Positions 18,223-26,711 of a DNA stretch of 64,000 nucleotides are shown one piece after another. The number at the start of each line of letters is the position of its first letter. The first letter of the stretch is position 1. The stretch is from NCBI GenBank assembly GCA_964626055.1, contig CAZVDF010000007.1, positions 29,607-93,606 of the forward strand. The letters run 5' to 3'. A model generated the notes under the pieces. It saw only the letters and a list, made by a program, of their open reading frames with translations, had not been told where the DNA came from and searched no databases. This stretch comes from JAFGSG01 sp964626055 (GTDB lineage Bacteria > Spirochaetota > UBA4802 > JAFGDQ01). The position numbers and the translations under genes were made by a program.

Positions 18223-19254
18223 TCAAAGATTATCATTAATTAACTTATGCAGCACTCTCTTTGCCGCATCCGATAATTCAATTATCTTGCATGTGTAATA
18301 GTGAATATCGCCTTCGCTTATTGTTTTATCGGCCATAAGCTGGACAGGAGCGTTCACTTTAAAATCCTCAATTTTAAAATCAACGGCATATTTTATCCGG
18401 TAATCAAGTTTCTGCGAAAGACGGATCACGAACTCATTCTCGTTCAGCTTAACAATTGTAGCAGGTATTTGCCCGGTCGCTTCATCGCTCCCGGTCTTAA
18501 GCTCTTCCGGGATCGAGAGCGTACATTCCACAAAAACGTCTATATAAGGCCGGCGCACTTCTTTTCCGCGCGTAAACTCTGCCGGCATCTCAATAACGAC
18601 ACGGCTGTCATCATAGGAAAGCAATTTTGCCCTGAACATGTACTCGGCGTCACCTGAGCGCCACAGGAAGAAATCATACGTCGAGTCAATCTCGATCTCC
18701 TGCAGATGCCTTGTATGGCGGAATAATTGAAGAATTATCTTCGAATCGTTTTTTTCAATAAGCTTACCCACATAAACCGCGGATGGATTAAGATAAAAGT
18801 ACAGCATGATCCCTTCTTCAATATCGGAAATCTTTTCAATCGGCTTCTTTGCGAACGAATGATGGTAAAGCTTTTCATAAGTTATAACAATATCCTTGCA
18901 TATATTAACGAAGGATTCTCCCTCCTCGGTTGTGCCGCTTTTAAAATATGATAAAATATCCCCCATGCTTTCCTCAAACATATCCGGATTTTTAAAAATA
19001 ATCTGAGGATCTTTCAATTTTCTTGTTTCGACAATATGATTAACGATTCTTTTCTGCATTCCGGTCAGTCCGAATTGTTTTATCTTGAACTGGAATAAAA
19101 GCCTCGCGTGCAGAATTCTTTCATTTAACCTGAGATTATATTTATACAGGCAGTATGCAGTAATGATAAGCACAATAATTATTAACGCTATGGATACTTC
19201 CGTCGAACTTATCGCGTCTCTCCATTTAATTCCAAAAATTGTATCTACATACAT
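18223..19254 (-). CDS. Membrane-anchored PilZ-like protein (spirochaete flagellar type, tentative)
   Basis: 343 aa. One N-terminal transmembrane helix (VSIALIIIVLIITAYCLYKY), a helical middle (QKRIVNHIVETRKL ...) and two beta-rich C-terminal domains. The last, from about residue 230, starts KEVRRPYIDVFVECTL, resembling the RxxxR start of c-di-GMP-binding PilZ domains, but the second PilZ motif (D/NxSxxG) is not evident. Its convergent position next to motAB suggests a link between c-di-GMP and motility. It might be a YcgR-like brake that has lost or altered ligand binding. Moderate confidence in the fold, low in function. Confidence 0.55.
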   Translation of the reverse strand: MYVDTIFGIKWRDAISSTEVSIALIIIVLIITAYCLYKYNLRLNERILHARLLFQFKIKQFGLTGMQKRIVNHIVETRKLKDPQIIFKNPDMFEESMGDILSYFKSGTTEEGESFVNICKDIVITYEKLYHHSFAKKPIEKISDIEEGIMLYFYLNPSAVYVGKLIEKNDSKIILQLFRHTRHLQEIEIDSTYDFFLWRSGDAEYMFRAKLLSYDDSRVVIEMPAEFTRGKEVRRPYIDVFVECTLSIPEELKTGSDEATGQIPATIVKLNENEFVIRLSQKLDYRIKYAVDFKIEDFKVNAPVQLMADKTISEGDIHYYTCKIIELSDAAKRVLHKLINDNL

Positions 19255-19409
19255 TGCTTTTCTCGCTCTTTAATATTTATTATTGGACAGAATTGCTTAA
19301 AACCGGCATGTCATTCCTGCTAAGGGATAAATATTCTTTAAATGATTTTTTATAACTTTTTTCCATAACAAATGCTTTCGAAATATTACCCGATTGAAAA
19401 ACCGAAAAG

Positions 19410-20711
19410 TCAAAGCACTCCGACCGCTTTATCCATCTCCACACTTTCAAGAAACACATCCGTAATTATACCTATTTTATCTCTATTTAGCAACGAATTT
19501 TTAATATCCATTTTTATATAATTGGAGCCTACTGCCCTGAACCCGCCTCCTGTTTTATTCTTTTCTATGATGGAAGGCAGCATTTTCCCAATAAATTTCT
19601 TCCTGTAATTATAACCCGTATCGGCTGCCAGCTTCCGCAGTTTCGAAGACCTTTCCGATATCTCCTCCATGGAACAACCGGCCATGCGTGAGGCGTCTGT
19701 CCCGGATCGCGGAGAAAATGTGAACTGATGCACGTAGGAAAATTTTATTTCTTCAACAGCCTTTAAAGTGCGGCGAAAATCCTCTTCGGATTCTTCGGGA
19801 AATCCTACTATAATGTCTGTGCCTATGGAAATATCGGGATATTCTTTTCTTATTTTATCAATAACCTTAAAATAATCCCCTGTCGCATAAGGCCTTCTCA
19901 TAAAATTCAAAATCCTGTCCGAGCCGGACTGCAAAGGGATGTGAACATGCTGACAAACCCTGGGAGACGCAAAAGAACGGACAAGATCGCCTGTAATGTG
20001 GTTCGGCTCGATTGAAGAAATCCTAATCCTGAACTTTCCGTCTAAATTTACTATTTCTTCCATAAGATCCGGAAGACTTTTATTGCCGGAATCATATTTA
20101 CCTATCGTAATGCCGGTCAGTATAAGTTCAGGGCAGCCCGAGGCTATTAATCTCCGCGCATGATCCAGAACTTCATTAAAATCCCTGCTGACCGGCAGGC
20201 CCCTGACGGACGGGACGATGCAGTAAGAACATTTTCCGTCGCATCCGTCCTGGATCTTCACAAGGCCTCTTGTCCTGTAAAACGGAAGAGGATAGCCCGC
20301 TGTTTTTCCGGGTATATTATCGTATCCGGGATTCTTAATTATTCCATTATTATTTAAAATCAGACTGCTATACTGTTTATCTGCGATGGCACTTATGTTT
20401 GCTTTCTCCGAATTCTTTACAACCTGAAAGACTTCCGGCATTTTAGTTATATTTTCCGCGTCCCTTTCCGCGAGACAGCCTGTGACGAGGACTTTGCCTG
20501 TTTTTGAGAATACCGCTCCCTGCCTTATATAGTTTCTGCATTTCTTATCGCTTTTATTTGTTACGGTGCAGGTATTTATAATGACAAGGTCGACATTTTC
20601 ACCGAACGGCCTGGATATCCATCCCTTGCCGAGGAATTGCTCCGCTACTAACGATGATTCGTATTGATTGAGCTTGCAGCCCAGCGTCTTGATTGAAAAT
20701 GTTTTTTGCAT
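19410..20711 (-). CDS. mtaB: tRNA N6-threonylcarbamoyladenosine(37) methylthiotransferase MtaB
   Basis: 433 aa radical SAM methylthiotransferase. The N-terminal UPF0004 domain starts FSIKTLGCKLNQYES with three cluster cysteines (the first at residue 12, then NTCTVTNKSDKKC and VTGCLAE). The radical SAM motif CDGKCSYCIVPSVRG follows, and a C-terminal TRAM-like region. TLGCKLNQYES distinguishes MtaB from MiaB and RimO. It adds methylthio to t6A37 in ANN-decoding tRNAs. It is followed upstream by the CDP-alcohol transferase gene with a 14-base gap, probably one transcript. Confidence 0.92.
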   Translation of the reverse strand: MQKTFSIKTLGCKLNQYESSLVAEQFLGKGWISRPFGENVDLVIINTCTVTNKSDKKCRNYIRQGAVFSKTGKVLVTGCLAERDAENITKMPEVFQVVKNSEKANISAIADKQYSSLILNNNGIIKNPGYDNIPGKTAGYPLPFYRTRGLVKIQDGCDGKCSYCIVPSVRGLPVSRDFNEVLDHARRLIASGCPELILTGITIGKYDSGNKSLPDLMEEIVNLDGKFRIRISSIEPNHITGDLVRSFASPRVCQHVHIPLQSGSDRILNFMRRPYATGDYFKVIDKIRKEYPDISIGTDIIVGFPEESEEDFRRTLKAVEEIKFSYVHQFTFSPRSGTDASRMAGCSMEEISERSSKLRKLAADTGYNYRKKFIGKMLPSIIEKNKTGGGFRAVGSNYIKMDIKNSLLNRDKIGIITDVFLESVEMDKAVGVL

Positions 20712-20725
20712 AAGACAAACTGCGT

Positions 20726-21499
20726 TTATTTGCCGGATTGTTTCCGTATCTCAAAAAATGAGTAGGCTATCCTGACTATTGCGGTATAATTGGTTAGAAT
20801 TGCCATGAGAACAAGCGCTATTATCATCGGATACTCTGCAGTTATGCCGTATCCGTTTAATATAATCATGATAAACGGATGGAAGACGGAAGCCGCGCCC
20901 AGCAAAACATATCTTTCCGTCCTCTGCATTAATCCCAACCTGGCAATAACGCCGTTTAACTCTGCCCTTGCTTTGGCATAGCTTGTAATTTGAATTCCTA
21001 TTATTGAAAGGATCACGATCAAAAGAACAAACAAATTTTCCCTGAAATAGAGAGCGATCCCGCAGAAAACAATCCCGTCCGAATATCTGTCAAGGTTGGA
21101 ATCGAGATATGCGCCTTCCTTTGTGATCTGATCAGTGGCTCTTGCCAGTCTTCCGTCCAAAAAGTCAAGGATCCCGCCGAAAAGAAGGATCCATCCCGCA
21201 AAACCGAAATTGCCTTTATAATAGAAATACCCGGACAATAATGCGAAAAAAGGCGCTGTGAGGGTTATCGAATTCGGCTTAAGTTTCATTTTAATAAAAA
21301 TATAATTTACAGGTTTGGTGACCCAGTACCCGTATTCGCGGAGGAAAGTACCGACGAATGTTTTATGGATAAACGACGGAATTGTTGTATCCTTCGGCCT
21401 CTTTCCGTAAAAAAACGAAAATACCAGCAGAGTCGAAAAAAAGACGCAGAGCAAGAAGAGTACGGGTCCCAGCGACAGCAAAATTTCATTTTCTAGCAT
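20726..21499 (-). CDS. CDP-alcohol phosphatidyltransferase family protein
   Basis: 257 aa integral membrane enzyme. The family signature DG-xx-AR-x(8-9)-G-xxx-D-xxx-D is complete, around residues 111-140 (FLDGRLARATDQITKEGAYL, then DSNLDRYSD). Five to six further hydrophobic segments follow. It transfers a phosphoalcohol from or to a CDP-activated lipid, for example phosphatidylinositol-phosphate, glycerol-phosphate or inositol-type head groups; which one is not clear from sequence. Confidence 0.87.
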   Translation of the reverse strand: MLENEILLSLGPVLFLLCVFFSTLLVFSFFYGKRPKDTTIPSFIHKTFVGTFLREYGYWVTKPVNYIFIKMKLKPNSITLTAPFFALLSGYFYYKGNFGFAGWILLFGGILDFLDGRLARATDQITKEGAYLDSNLDRYSDGIVFCGIALYFRENLFVLLIVILSIIGIQITSYAKARAELNGVIARLGLMQRTERYVLLGAASVFHPFIMIILNGYGITAEYPMIIALVLMAILTNYTAIVRIAYSFFEIRKQSGK

Positions 21500-21808
21500 A
21501 ACTGTATCATCCAGTAGAATTTATCATGCGATTGGTTATGATTAAACACTATAACGATCATAAGTATAGTCAATATAAATATTGTTTAAAAATCAAGTTT
21601 AAATGCATACACCGATTCTCTGTTAAAAATCCGGACTAAAACGACAAAACCTGTTATTTATAGAAAAACACTGAATACAGTTAAACAATTATTTTTGAAA
21701 TAGTCCCAATAATTATTTGACTAATTCTTATTATAATCTTAAAATATATTCACAAAAAAAACACAAAGGCCTGCAATATTACATGGTTGACAGCATTCAG
21801 GACAGCAA
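21500..21808. other. Intergenic region, divergent promoters
   Basis: About 310 AT-rich bases between the divergent phosphatidyltransferase and TPR-protein genes. Apart from A/T tracts nothing recognisable was seen. Confidence 0.6.
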
Positions 21809-22330
21809 ATGAGAAATAAAATATTTACTGCCTTATTATTAACATTAACGCTCCTTTCGTCTGCCGGATCGGACTCAAATAAAAAAAATTTAACGATTGC
21901 CGATGAAGACAAACAATTCTGGGATGCTCTTCTGAATGAAAAATCGATCAATAATAAAAACCTGTTATATGCGAGCTATATTGCGTACAAAGACAGGCTA
22001 AACGACCTCTCCATTGAAACATTTCAGGAATGCATAAAAAACAATTCGGCAAACAGCATGATAGTGGGGATTTCAAATTATTACATCGGTAAAAATTATT
22101 TCCTTATCGGGAAGTATGAAGATGCCGTCACTCAATTTTCCGTTGTTGAAAACCACGATATGGCAAGGTACAATTATTTAAAGATCGCCGCGATGCTTAA
22201 CTCTGCAATTGCCTATTATCAGCTGGGAAATGATGAAAAATTCAGGGAAAATCTGCAAAAGGTTATAAGCGGCGACGCAACCGGAAATTACAAAAAACAT
22301 GCTCTGGAAATACTCACGCTGGTTCAGTAA
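21809..22330 (+). CDS. Exported TPR-like protein
   Basis: 173 aa with a Sec signal peptide (KIFTALLLTLTLLSSAGS) and two TPR-like helix pairs (NYYIGKNYFLIGKYEDAVTQF; LNSAIAYYQLGNDEKFRENL). An AGGA ribosome site precedes the ATG. It ends convergently against the UDP-xylose synthase gene with a 7-base overlap of the coding ends. Probably a periplasmic adaptor; specific role unknown. Confidence 0.7.
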   Translation: MRNKIFTALLLTLTLLSSAGSDSNKKNLTIADEDKQFWDALLNEKSINNKNLLYASYIAYKDRLNDLSIETFQECIKNNSANSMIVGISNYYIGKNYFLIGKYEDAVTQFSVVENHDMARYNYLKIAAMLNSAIAYYQLGNDEKFRENLQKVISGDATGNYKKHALEILTLVQ

Positions 22331-23274
22331 TTTTTTAATATTTCTTCAAAATATCCGATCGTATTAACCAATCCGTCTTCAATTTTAACACGCGGCTCCC
22401 ACATCAACTTTTCTTTTGCTTGCGTTATATCCGGTTTACGTCTTACCGGATCATCTTCCGGCAGCGGATTAAAAATAATTTTAGACCTTGAATTCGTTAA
22501 TTCCAGAATTTTCTCGGCAAGCTCCAGAATTGTATTTTCAACCGGATTTCCCAGATTGACAGGGCCTGTAATATCGTCCGGAGCGTTCATCATACCGATT
22601 ATTCCTTTTACCATATCATCGACATAGCAAAACGATCTGGTCTGACTTCCATCGCCGTAAATAGTGATATCGTCGTTCTTCAACGCCTGAACAATGAAAT
22701 TGCTTACCACCCTGCCGTCATCCGGTTTCATCCTGGGGCCGTAAGTGTTAAATATCCTTACGACGCGTATGTTGACCCTGTTTTGCCTGTGATAATCGAA
22801 GAAAAGGGTTTCCGCGCATCTCTTGCCTTCGTCGTAACAGGCCCTCTGCCCGATCGGATTAACACTGCCCCAGTAATCTTCCTTTTGCGGATGGACGTCA
22901 GGATCGCCGTATACTTCGCTTGTGGAAGCCTGCAGGATCTTTGCTTTGACGCGTTTCGCTAGACCCAGCATATTTATCGATCCCATTACGTTTGTCTTAA
23001 CGGTTTTGACCGGGTTATACCTGTAATGGACAGGAGATGCCGGACATGCAAGGTTATATATTTCATCGACCTCAAGGAAAATCGGGAATACGATGTCGTG
23101 TCTGATCAGCTCCAATCTGTTATTGCCGGAGAGATGTGCGATATTATCCTTCAATCCTGTAAAAAAATTATCGATGCATATAACTTCGTGTCCCTGCTCA
23201 AGAAGGTGTTCGCAGAGATGCGATCCGATAAATCCGGCGCCGCCTGTTACCAGAATTCTTTTCTTAGTATTAAT
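22324..23274 (-). CDS. UDP-glucuronate decarboxylase (UDP-xylose synthase)
   Basis: About 316 aa extended SDR enzyme. It has NAD-binding GGAGFIGSHL, the UXS signature ACPASPVHY, TSEVYGDP, and catalytic ACYDEGKRCAE carrying the YxxxK pair, then RIFNTYGPRM. It converts UDP-glucuronate to UDP-xylose for surface polysaccharide. No ATG fits the N-terminus. An ATT at 23272-23274 sits seven bases after AAAGGAG, whereas the next alternative (TTG at 23337) lies inside the upstream gene with a weak ribosome site. I therefore favour a rare ATT start, giving a normal bacterial length; the end point is certain, the start is not. Confidence 0.85.
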   Translation of the reverse strand: MNTKKRILVTGGAGFIGSHLCEHLLEQGHEVICIDNFFTGLKDNIAHLSGNNRLELIRHDIVFPIFLEVDEIYNLACPASPVHYRYNPVKTVKTNVMGSINMLGLAKRVKAKILQASTSEVYGDPDVHPQKEDYWGSVNPIGQRACYDEGKRCAETLFFDYHRQNRVNIRVVRIFNTYGPRMKPDDGRVVSNFIVQALKNDDITIYGDGSQTRSFCYVDDMVKGIIGMMNAPDDITGPVNLGNPVENTILELAEKILELTNSRSKIIFNPLPEDDPVRRKPDITQAKEKLMWEPRVKIEDGLVNTIGYFEEILKNY

Positions 23275-23296
23275 ATGCGGTCTCCTTTGATATAAA

Positions 23297-24055
23297 TCAC
23301 AATATCGTATATTTGATATAATAAAATAATAAACCAATCGCTTCTCTTGCCGTAACAGCAGCTTGATTTAAGCTGCCGATATTAGGCAAAAAATCATATA
23401 TAGATAATACTTTATTTTTGCCGGTCGATATTCCGCATGAATGTATATAAATATCAAATCCGGTCTGTTTAAAAATAAATTCCGATCTTCTTATATGATA
23501 GGCGGAAGTTACGAGCAAGCCCTTTTTGTACCCTTTCTTTTTAAATATTTCTTTTACAAATAACGCATTTTCCACAGTGTCCCTGCTTGACCCTTCGATA
23601 ATTATATCCTTCTCTTGTACTCCGAGGTCAACCAGAAATCTCTTTGCGACCGCAGCTTCGCTTACTTGGCCGGAAACAGTTCCTCCGCTTACGATGATCG
23701 GAAGTCTGTATTTTTTATGAAGTCTTGCGGCATCCACAATGCGCACCATCATATCGGAGGAAGGAGCGCTTGTGCCTGTAATATCCGGTACGCCTTCAAC
23801 GACGCCGCCTCCTAAAAGGATAACCGCATCCGCGGCGGGTTTGCCGTTATAAATGTTTTCTTTTTCGATTAAGTTCATTAAATTACCGCTCACAAAAGAT
23901 ATTGAAAGACAGTATAAAATGATCCCGACAAGCAGATTGAATTTTAAAATAAAATTCTTTTTTCTTATGCCGTAAGTTCCGGTAATAATTAAAAATAAAA
24001 TAAATATGCCCGGTACGGTAATAAAAGAGCTTATTATCTTTTTTAGTTCAAACAT
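23297..24055 (-). CDS. YdcF/SanA-like DUF218 membrane protein
   Basis: 252 aa. Two N-terminal hydrophobic segments (FITVPGIFILFLIITG; FNLLVGIILYCLSISF) are followed by a DUF218 domain: ADAVILLGGGV, RLHKKYRLPIIVSGG, EGSSRDTVENALF and LLVTSAYHIRRSEFIF. The family acts in envelope and polysaccharide biology, with a proposed acidic/His active site, but the reaction is not settled. It is 22 bases upstream of the UDP-xylose synthase start, so probably cotranscribed. Confidence 0.8.
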   Translation of the reverse strand: MFELKKIISSFITVPGIFILFLIITGTYGIRKKNFILKFNLLVGIILYCLSISFVSGNLMNLIEKENIYNGKPAADAVILLGGGVVEGVPDITGTSAPSSDMMVRIVDAARLHKKYRLPIIVSGGTVSGQVSEAAVAKRFLVDLGVQEKDIIIEGSSRDTVENALFVKEIFKKKGYKKGLLVTSAYHIRRSEFIFKQTGFDIYIHSCGISTGKNKVLSIYDFLPNIGSLNQAAVTAREAIGLLFYYIKYTIL

Positions 24056-24259
24056 AGATTTTTATAATTTAAACTTATTTCCAGAATATTAGGTGAATGC
24101 CGTCACTCTACCCCCTATCCCCCAAAGGGGGCACCATCACTGAAACTTATATTTTGTTCTTTCAATAATAGAATTAAGGTTATTCATTATTTCTTTATGA
24201 ATAGTTGATTTTTAATATTGTTTTGAAAGGATTATCATTCACTAACTCTTTTTTATTTA

Positions 24260-24294
24260 TATAACTTTCAGAGTCTATGGATCTGAAAGTTATA
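24260..24294. repeat. Perfect 13-bp inverted repeat
   Basis: tataactttcaga (24260-24272) pairs with tctgaaagttata (24282-24294) around a 9-base loop. It lies about 190 bases past the stop of the outer-membrane barrel gene. There is no clear T-run on the minus strand; it may be a remnant of an insertion or an mRNA end structure. Confidence 0.55.
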
Positions 24295-24330
24295 AATTAT
24301 AATTTTAACAGTAACAAACTCTCAAAGCAG

Positions 24331-24414
24331 ATCCCCCCTCCGGCGACGGGCATAGATGCCCTAGTACCGGATGCGGACATGGATGTCCGCTTGCATCCGG
24401 CTTGGTTAGGGGGC
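24331..24414. repeat. GC-rich REP-like multi-hairpin element
   Basis: Contains gggcat-ag-atgccc (24348-24361), then ccggatgc (24367-24374) pairing with gcatccgg (24393-24400) and an overlapping alternative gcggacat-gg-atgtccgc (24373-24390). A C-tract (24333-24338) and G-tract (24409-24413) could close it as an outer stem. It resembles REP/small mobile palindromes or a structured RNA. Confidence 0.5.
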
Positions 24415-24484
24415 TAAATGCATTTATAATATCTATATGTTAATTGATTTTTTTACTTTCCCCAACTTACCGGAATGACCTATA

Positions 24485-25852
24485 TTAAAAAATAATTCCG
24501 GCAGTGACCAGAATATCGACAGCCCTGACAACGCCGTTATATTCTATTGTGTATTCCCCGTTTTTCCTGCCGAGATAAGTATTTATTGTAATGCCGGCTT
24601 TAAAGTCATTGATATTCTGATAATCCAATCCTCCGGACACAATATACGATTGATCGGTGATATTCATAATGCCGTTAAGATTGAATGTCAATTCTTCTAT
24701 GAAAACTCTTTTTACGCTTGTAAATATCGCTGCATAATACCTTGATAAATAATTCGGTTCGTACAGACTGTTTCCGCGATCGTCTTTCCCGGTCAGGTAA
24801 AGCGTTTTCGGGCCGTATGTAAACGTATGAGAATTGCCTTCGTCATCTTCGATTGTCACAGGTTTATCAAAATAATAAATATTCGGATCATCAATTATAT
24901 TATTTGAATATCCCGCGCCATTGTAGAAAAATTCAAACTTGAGCGAATACCTTTTCGGGATGTCTTTCCCATCGAACTCCCTTCCGAAATCAACCGATGC
25001 TTTCGGAATCCATTTATCCCTCTCCTGGTAGGTCTCCAGCCTGTTCCCGTCCGCGGTCCTTATTTTTCTGTAATTATTCCCCTGCGAACAGGAAGCTTCG
25101 CCTACGAGGTCCCAGCCGAAAATCCTTGTTGAAAAGTCATAGCCGTAGACCGGATAATAATGTTTTTTCCCCCATACTGAAAAAGCCATCTCCGTGTTGC
25201 CAAGCAAAAATTCAAGTTTATATGCTCCCCCGACATCGCTGGATTTTTCGGTTCTATTCATATCCGCAAAGCCGTACATATTAACCGATGTCCCGAAAGG
25301 TACTGTCATTTTTAATCCATATGTTCCCTCACGCGACTGTACACGGGTCAGGAACGGTGTCTTTTGTATATTAATTACATCGGTCGGATTCCATAAATAG
25401 CAGCGCCCCCACCTCAGTACCTGCTTGCCAGCCCTGAAATAAACCGCTTTGTTAAAATTAAAATCCGCGAAGAGTTCCCGCAAATAAGCGTCTGTTTTCG
25501 ATCTGTCAGGATGGTATTCCAGATCCGCGTTTGCAAATCCTTTATAATTGCCGGGAAGCCTGGCATCGAAATCCAGGTTCCCGAACATATACGGATTAAA
25601 CGTGTTATCCTTAGAGTCATTATGAAACAATGAATCCCGCGTTGCGCTGTATGGAAAAACGCTCATGATCTCTCCGGAAATCCCGACGGATTTTTTGTTT
25701 ATCATATTTTCCATTTCCGGATTTACAGGCTTCTCCTCCTGAATAAAGGTATCGGGATTTGAGAAAATCTCGTTTTCATCCACATCGAATTTACTTTGAG
25801 CATTGATTGCAGCCGGAAGAATCATCATTATCAGTAAAAATACGCATTTCAT
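24485..25852 (-). CDS. Outer-membrane beta-barrel protein of the export operon
   Basis: 455 aa with a signal peptide (MKCVFLLIMMILPAAINAQ). The mature protein is rich in alternating aromatic/polar strands typical of beta-barrels (KAVYFRAGKQVLRWGRCYLW, YAAIFTSVKRVFIEELTFNL) and ends in a hydrophobic strand finishing with phenylalanine (TAGIIF), the usual outer-membrane assembly signal. It is the last gene of the ATPase-permease-permease-LolA-like operon, beginning 11 bases after the carrier. Probably the outer-membrane component of that export system; DUF1302-like by impression only. Confidence 0.72.
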   Translation of the reverse strand: MKCVFLLIMMILPAAINAQSKFDVDENEIFSNPDTFIQEEKPVNPEMENMINKKSVGISGEIMSVFPYSATRDSLFHNDSKDNTFNPYMFGNLDFDARLPGNYKGFANADLEYHPDRSKTDAYLRELFADFNFNKAVYFRAGKQVLRWGRCYLWNPTDVINIQKTPFLTRVQSREGTYGLKMTVPFGTSVNMYGFADMNRTEKSSDVGGAYKLEFLLGNTEMAFSVWGKKHYYPVYGYDFSTRIFGWDLVGEASCSQGNNYRKIRTADGNRLETYQERDKWIPKASVDFGREFDGKDIPKRYSLKFEFFYNGAGYSNNIIDDPNIYYFDKPVTIEDDEGNSHTFTYGPKTLYLTGKDDRGNSLYEPNYLSRYYAAIFTSVKRVFIEELTFNLNGIMNITDQSYIVSGGLDYQNINDFKAGITINTYLGRKNGEYTIEYNGVVRAVDILVTAGIIF

Positions 25853-25863
25853 ATGTTGCCCCG

Positions 25864-26640
25864 CTATTTGCTCAAATTTTCCAGATAGGGTTTGGTAAAA
25901 AGATAATTATTTAATTTTTCAGTGGATATGCCGGATATCTCCACCAGGCTTTTATTTCCTTTTTCGAACTCGTCGATAAAAAGCGCTTCTATCCATACGT
26001 ATCGTCCGTCTATGATTGTATATTTTCTGAAATATGATGTCTGCATAAGAGTGCCCGACATCGAATGAGACAATTCCTTTAAAGGCAAAAAATTGTCTTT
26101 TCTGATCCAATAAGTTTTTTTAGGATAATCGACATCGTTGACTTTAGCTATGACTTCAAATCTGTATACCGGTATCTGTCCCAGCATTTCTTCTTTTATA
26201 ATCTCTTTCCCGTCTTTGCCCTTTGCAGGTTCGTAAAGCTCCGTAAATTTACGCTTTTCAAAATCCTGTCCCCTGGCATTCGTTCCTCCTATGCTCTCAT
26301 CGCGGTTTATATGCTGGAAAGTCCTTGTATTACGCCGGTACATCCAGAAATTCTCGCCGATGCGAAGATAACCGTTGCCCTTATCCGATTCCGGAGCCAC
26401 CATCACGATCAAAAACGAATCATCCGAATCGCGGCGATAATAAAGCATCTCAATTTTTTTCATACCCTGGTCGACCTTCTGCTGGGTCACCTCGACTTTC
26501 GCGCGAACGTCGGTCGTTATTTCCATTATGTATTCCACTTTTTTCATTAAATCAGTCACGGGCGGTTCCGCTGAGATTTCATCCGCAGCTGTTATCGCAT
26601 AAATTATGATTAAAAAAAATATTGATGTAATTTTATTCAT
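25864..26640 (-). CDS. LolA-like outer-membrane lipoprotein-sorting protein
   Basis: 258 aa periplasmic protein with a signal peptide (ITSIFFLIIIYAITAADEISA). The domain pattern fits the LolA-like family (PF17131 type): FLIVMVAPESDKGNGYLRIGENFWMY, then KRKFTELYEP, YWIRKDNFLPLKEL and a C-terminal YTIIDGRYVWI. Such proteins shuttle lipid-modified cargo across the periplasm. It sits between two FtsX-type permeases and an outer-membrane barrel, so cargo handed from the ABC complex may pass through it. Cargo unknown. Confidence 0.8.
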   Translation of the reverse strand: MNKITSIFFLIIIYAITAADEISAEPPVTDLMKKVEYIMEITTDVRAKVEVTQQKVDQGMKKIEMLYYRRDSDDSFLIVMVAPESDKGNGYLRIGENFWMYRRNTRTFQHINRDESIGGTNARGQDFEKRKFTELYEPAKGKDGKEIIKEEMLGQIPVYRFEVIAKVNDVDYPKKTYWIRKDNFLPLKELSHSMSGTLMQTSYFRKYTIIDGRYVWIEALFIDEFEKGNKSLVEISGISTEKLNNYLFTKPYLENLSK

Positions 26641-26711
26641 TGTCGTCGGCCTCTGTAATTATATATATGAATCCTTACGAGTCCTATCTTCAGACCCGCT
26701 GCAAGCTCTTT

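Larger units (their letters stand above)
24056..24484. other. Intergenic region with stacked hairpins and a GC-rich structured block
   Basis: 430 bases, no gene. Three structures stand out in AT-rich surroundings: a cccccaaaggggg hairpin near 24117-24131, a perfect 13-bp hairpin at 24260-24294 (tataactttcaga/tctgaaagttata), and a GC-rich multi-hairpin block at 24331-24414. The region lies between the stop of the outer-membrane barrel gene and the start of the DUF218 gene, so it may serve as terminator plus leader. Confidence 0.65.

Noticed and set aside
18211..18232. Family C copy at the end of the PilZ-like gene
   Set aside because: Only the gcgata-gatgatcaaa landmark matches and no termini are present, so it is not listed as an element.
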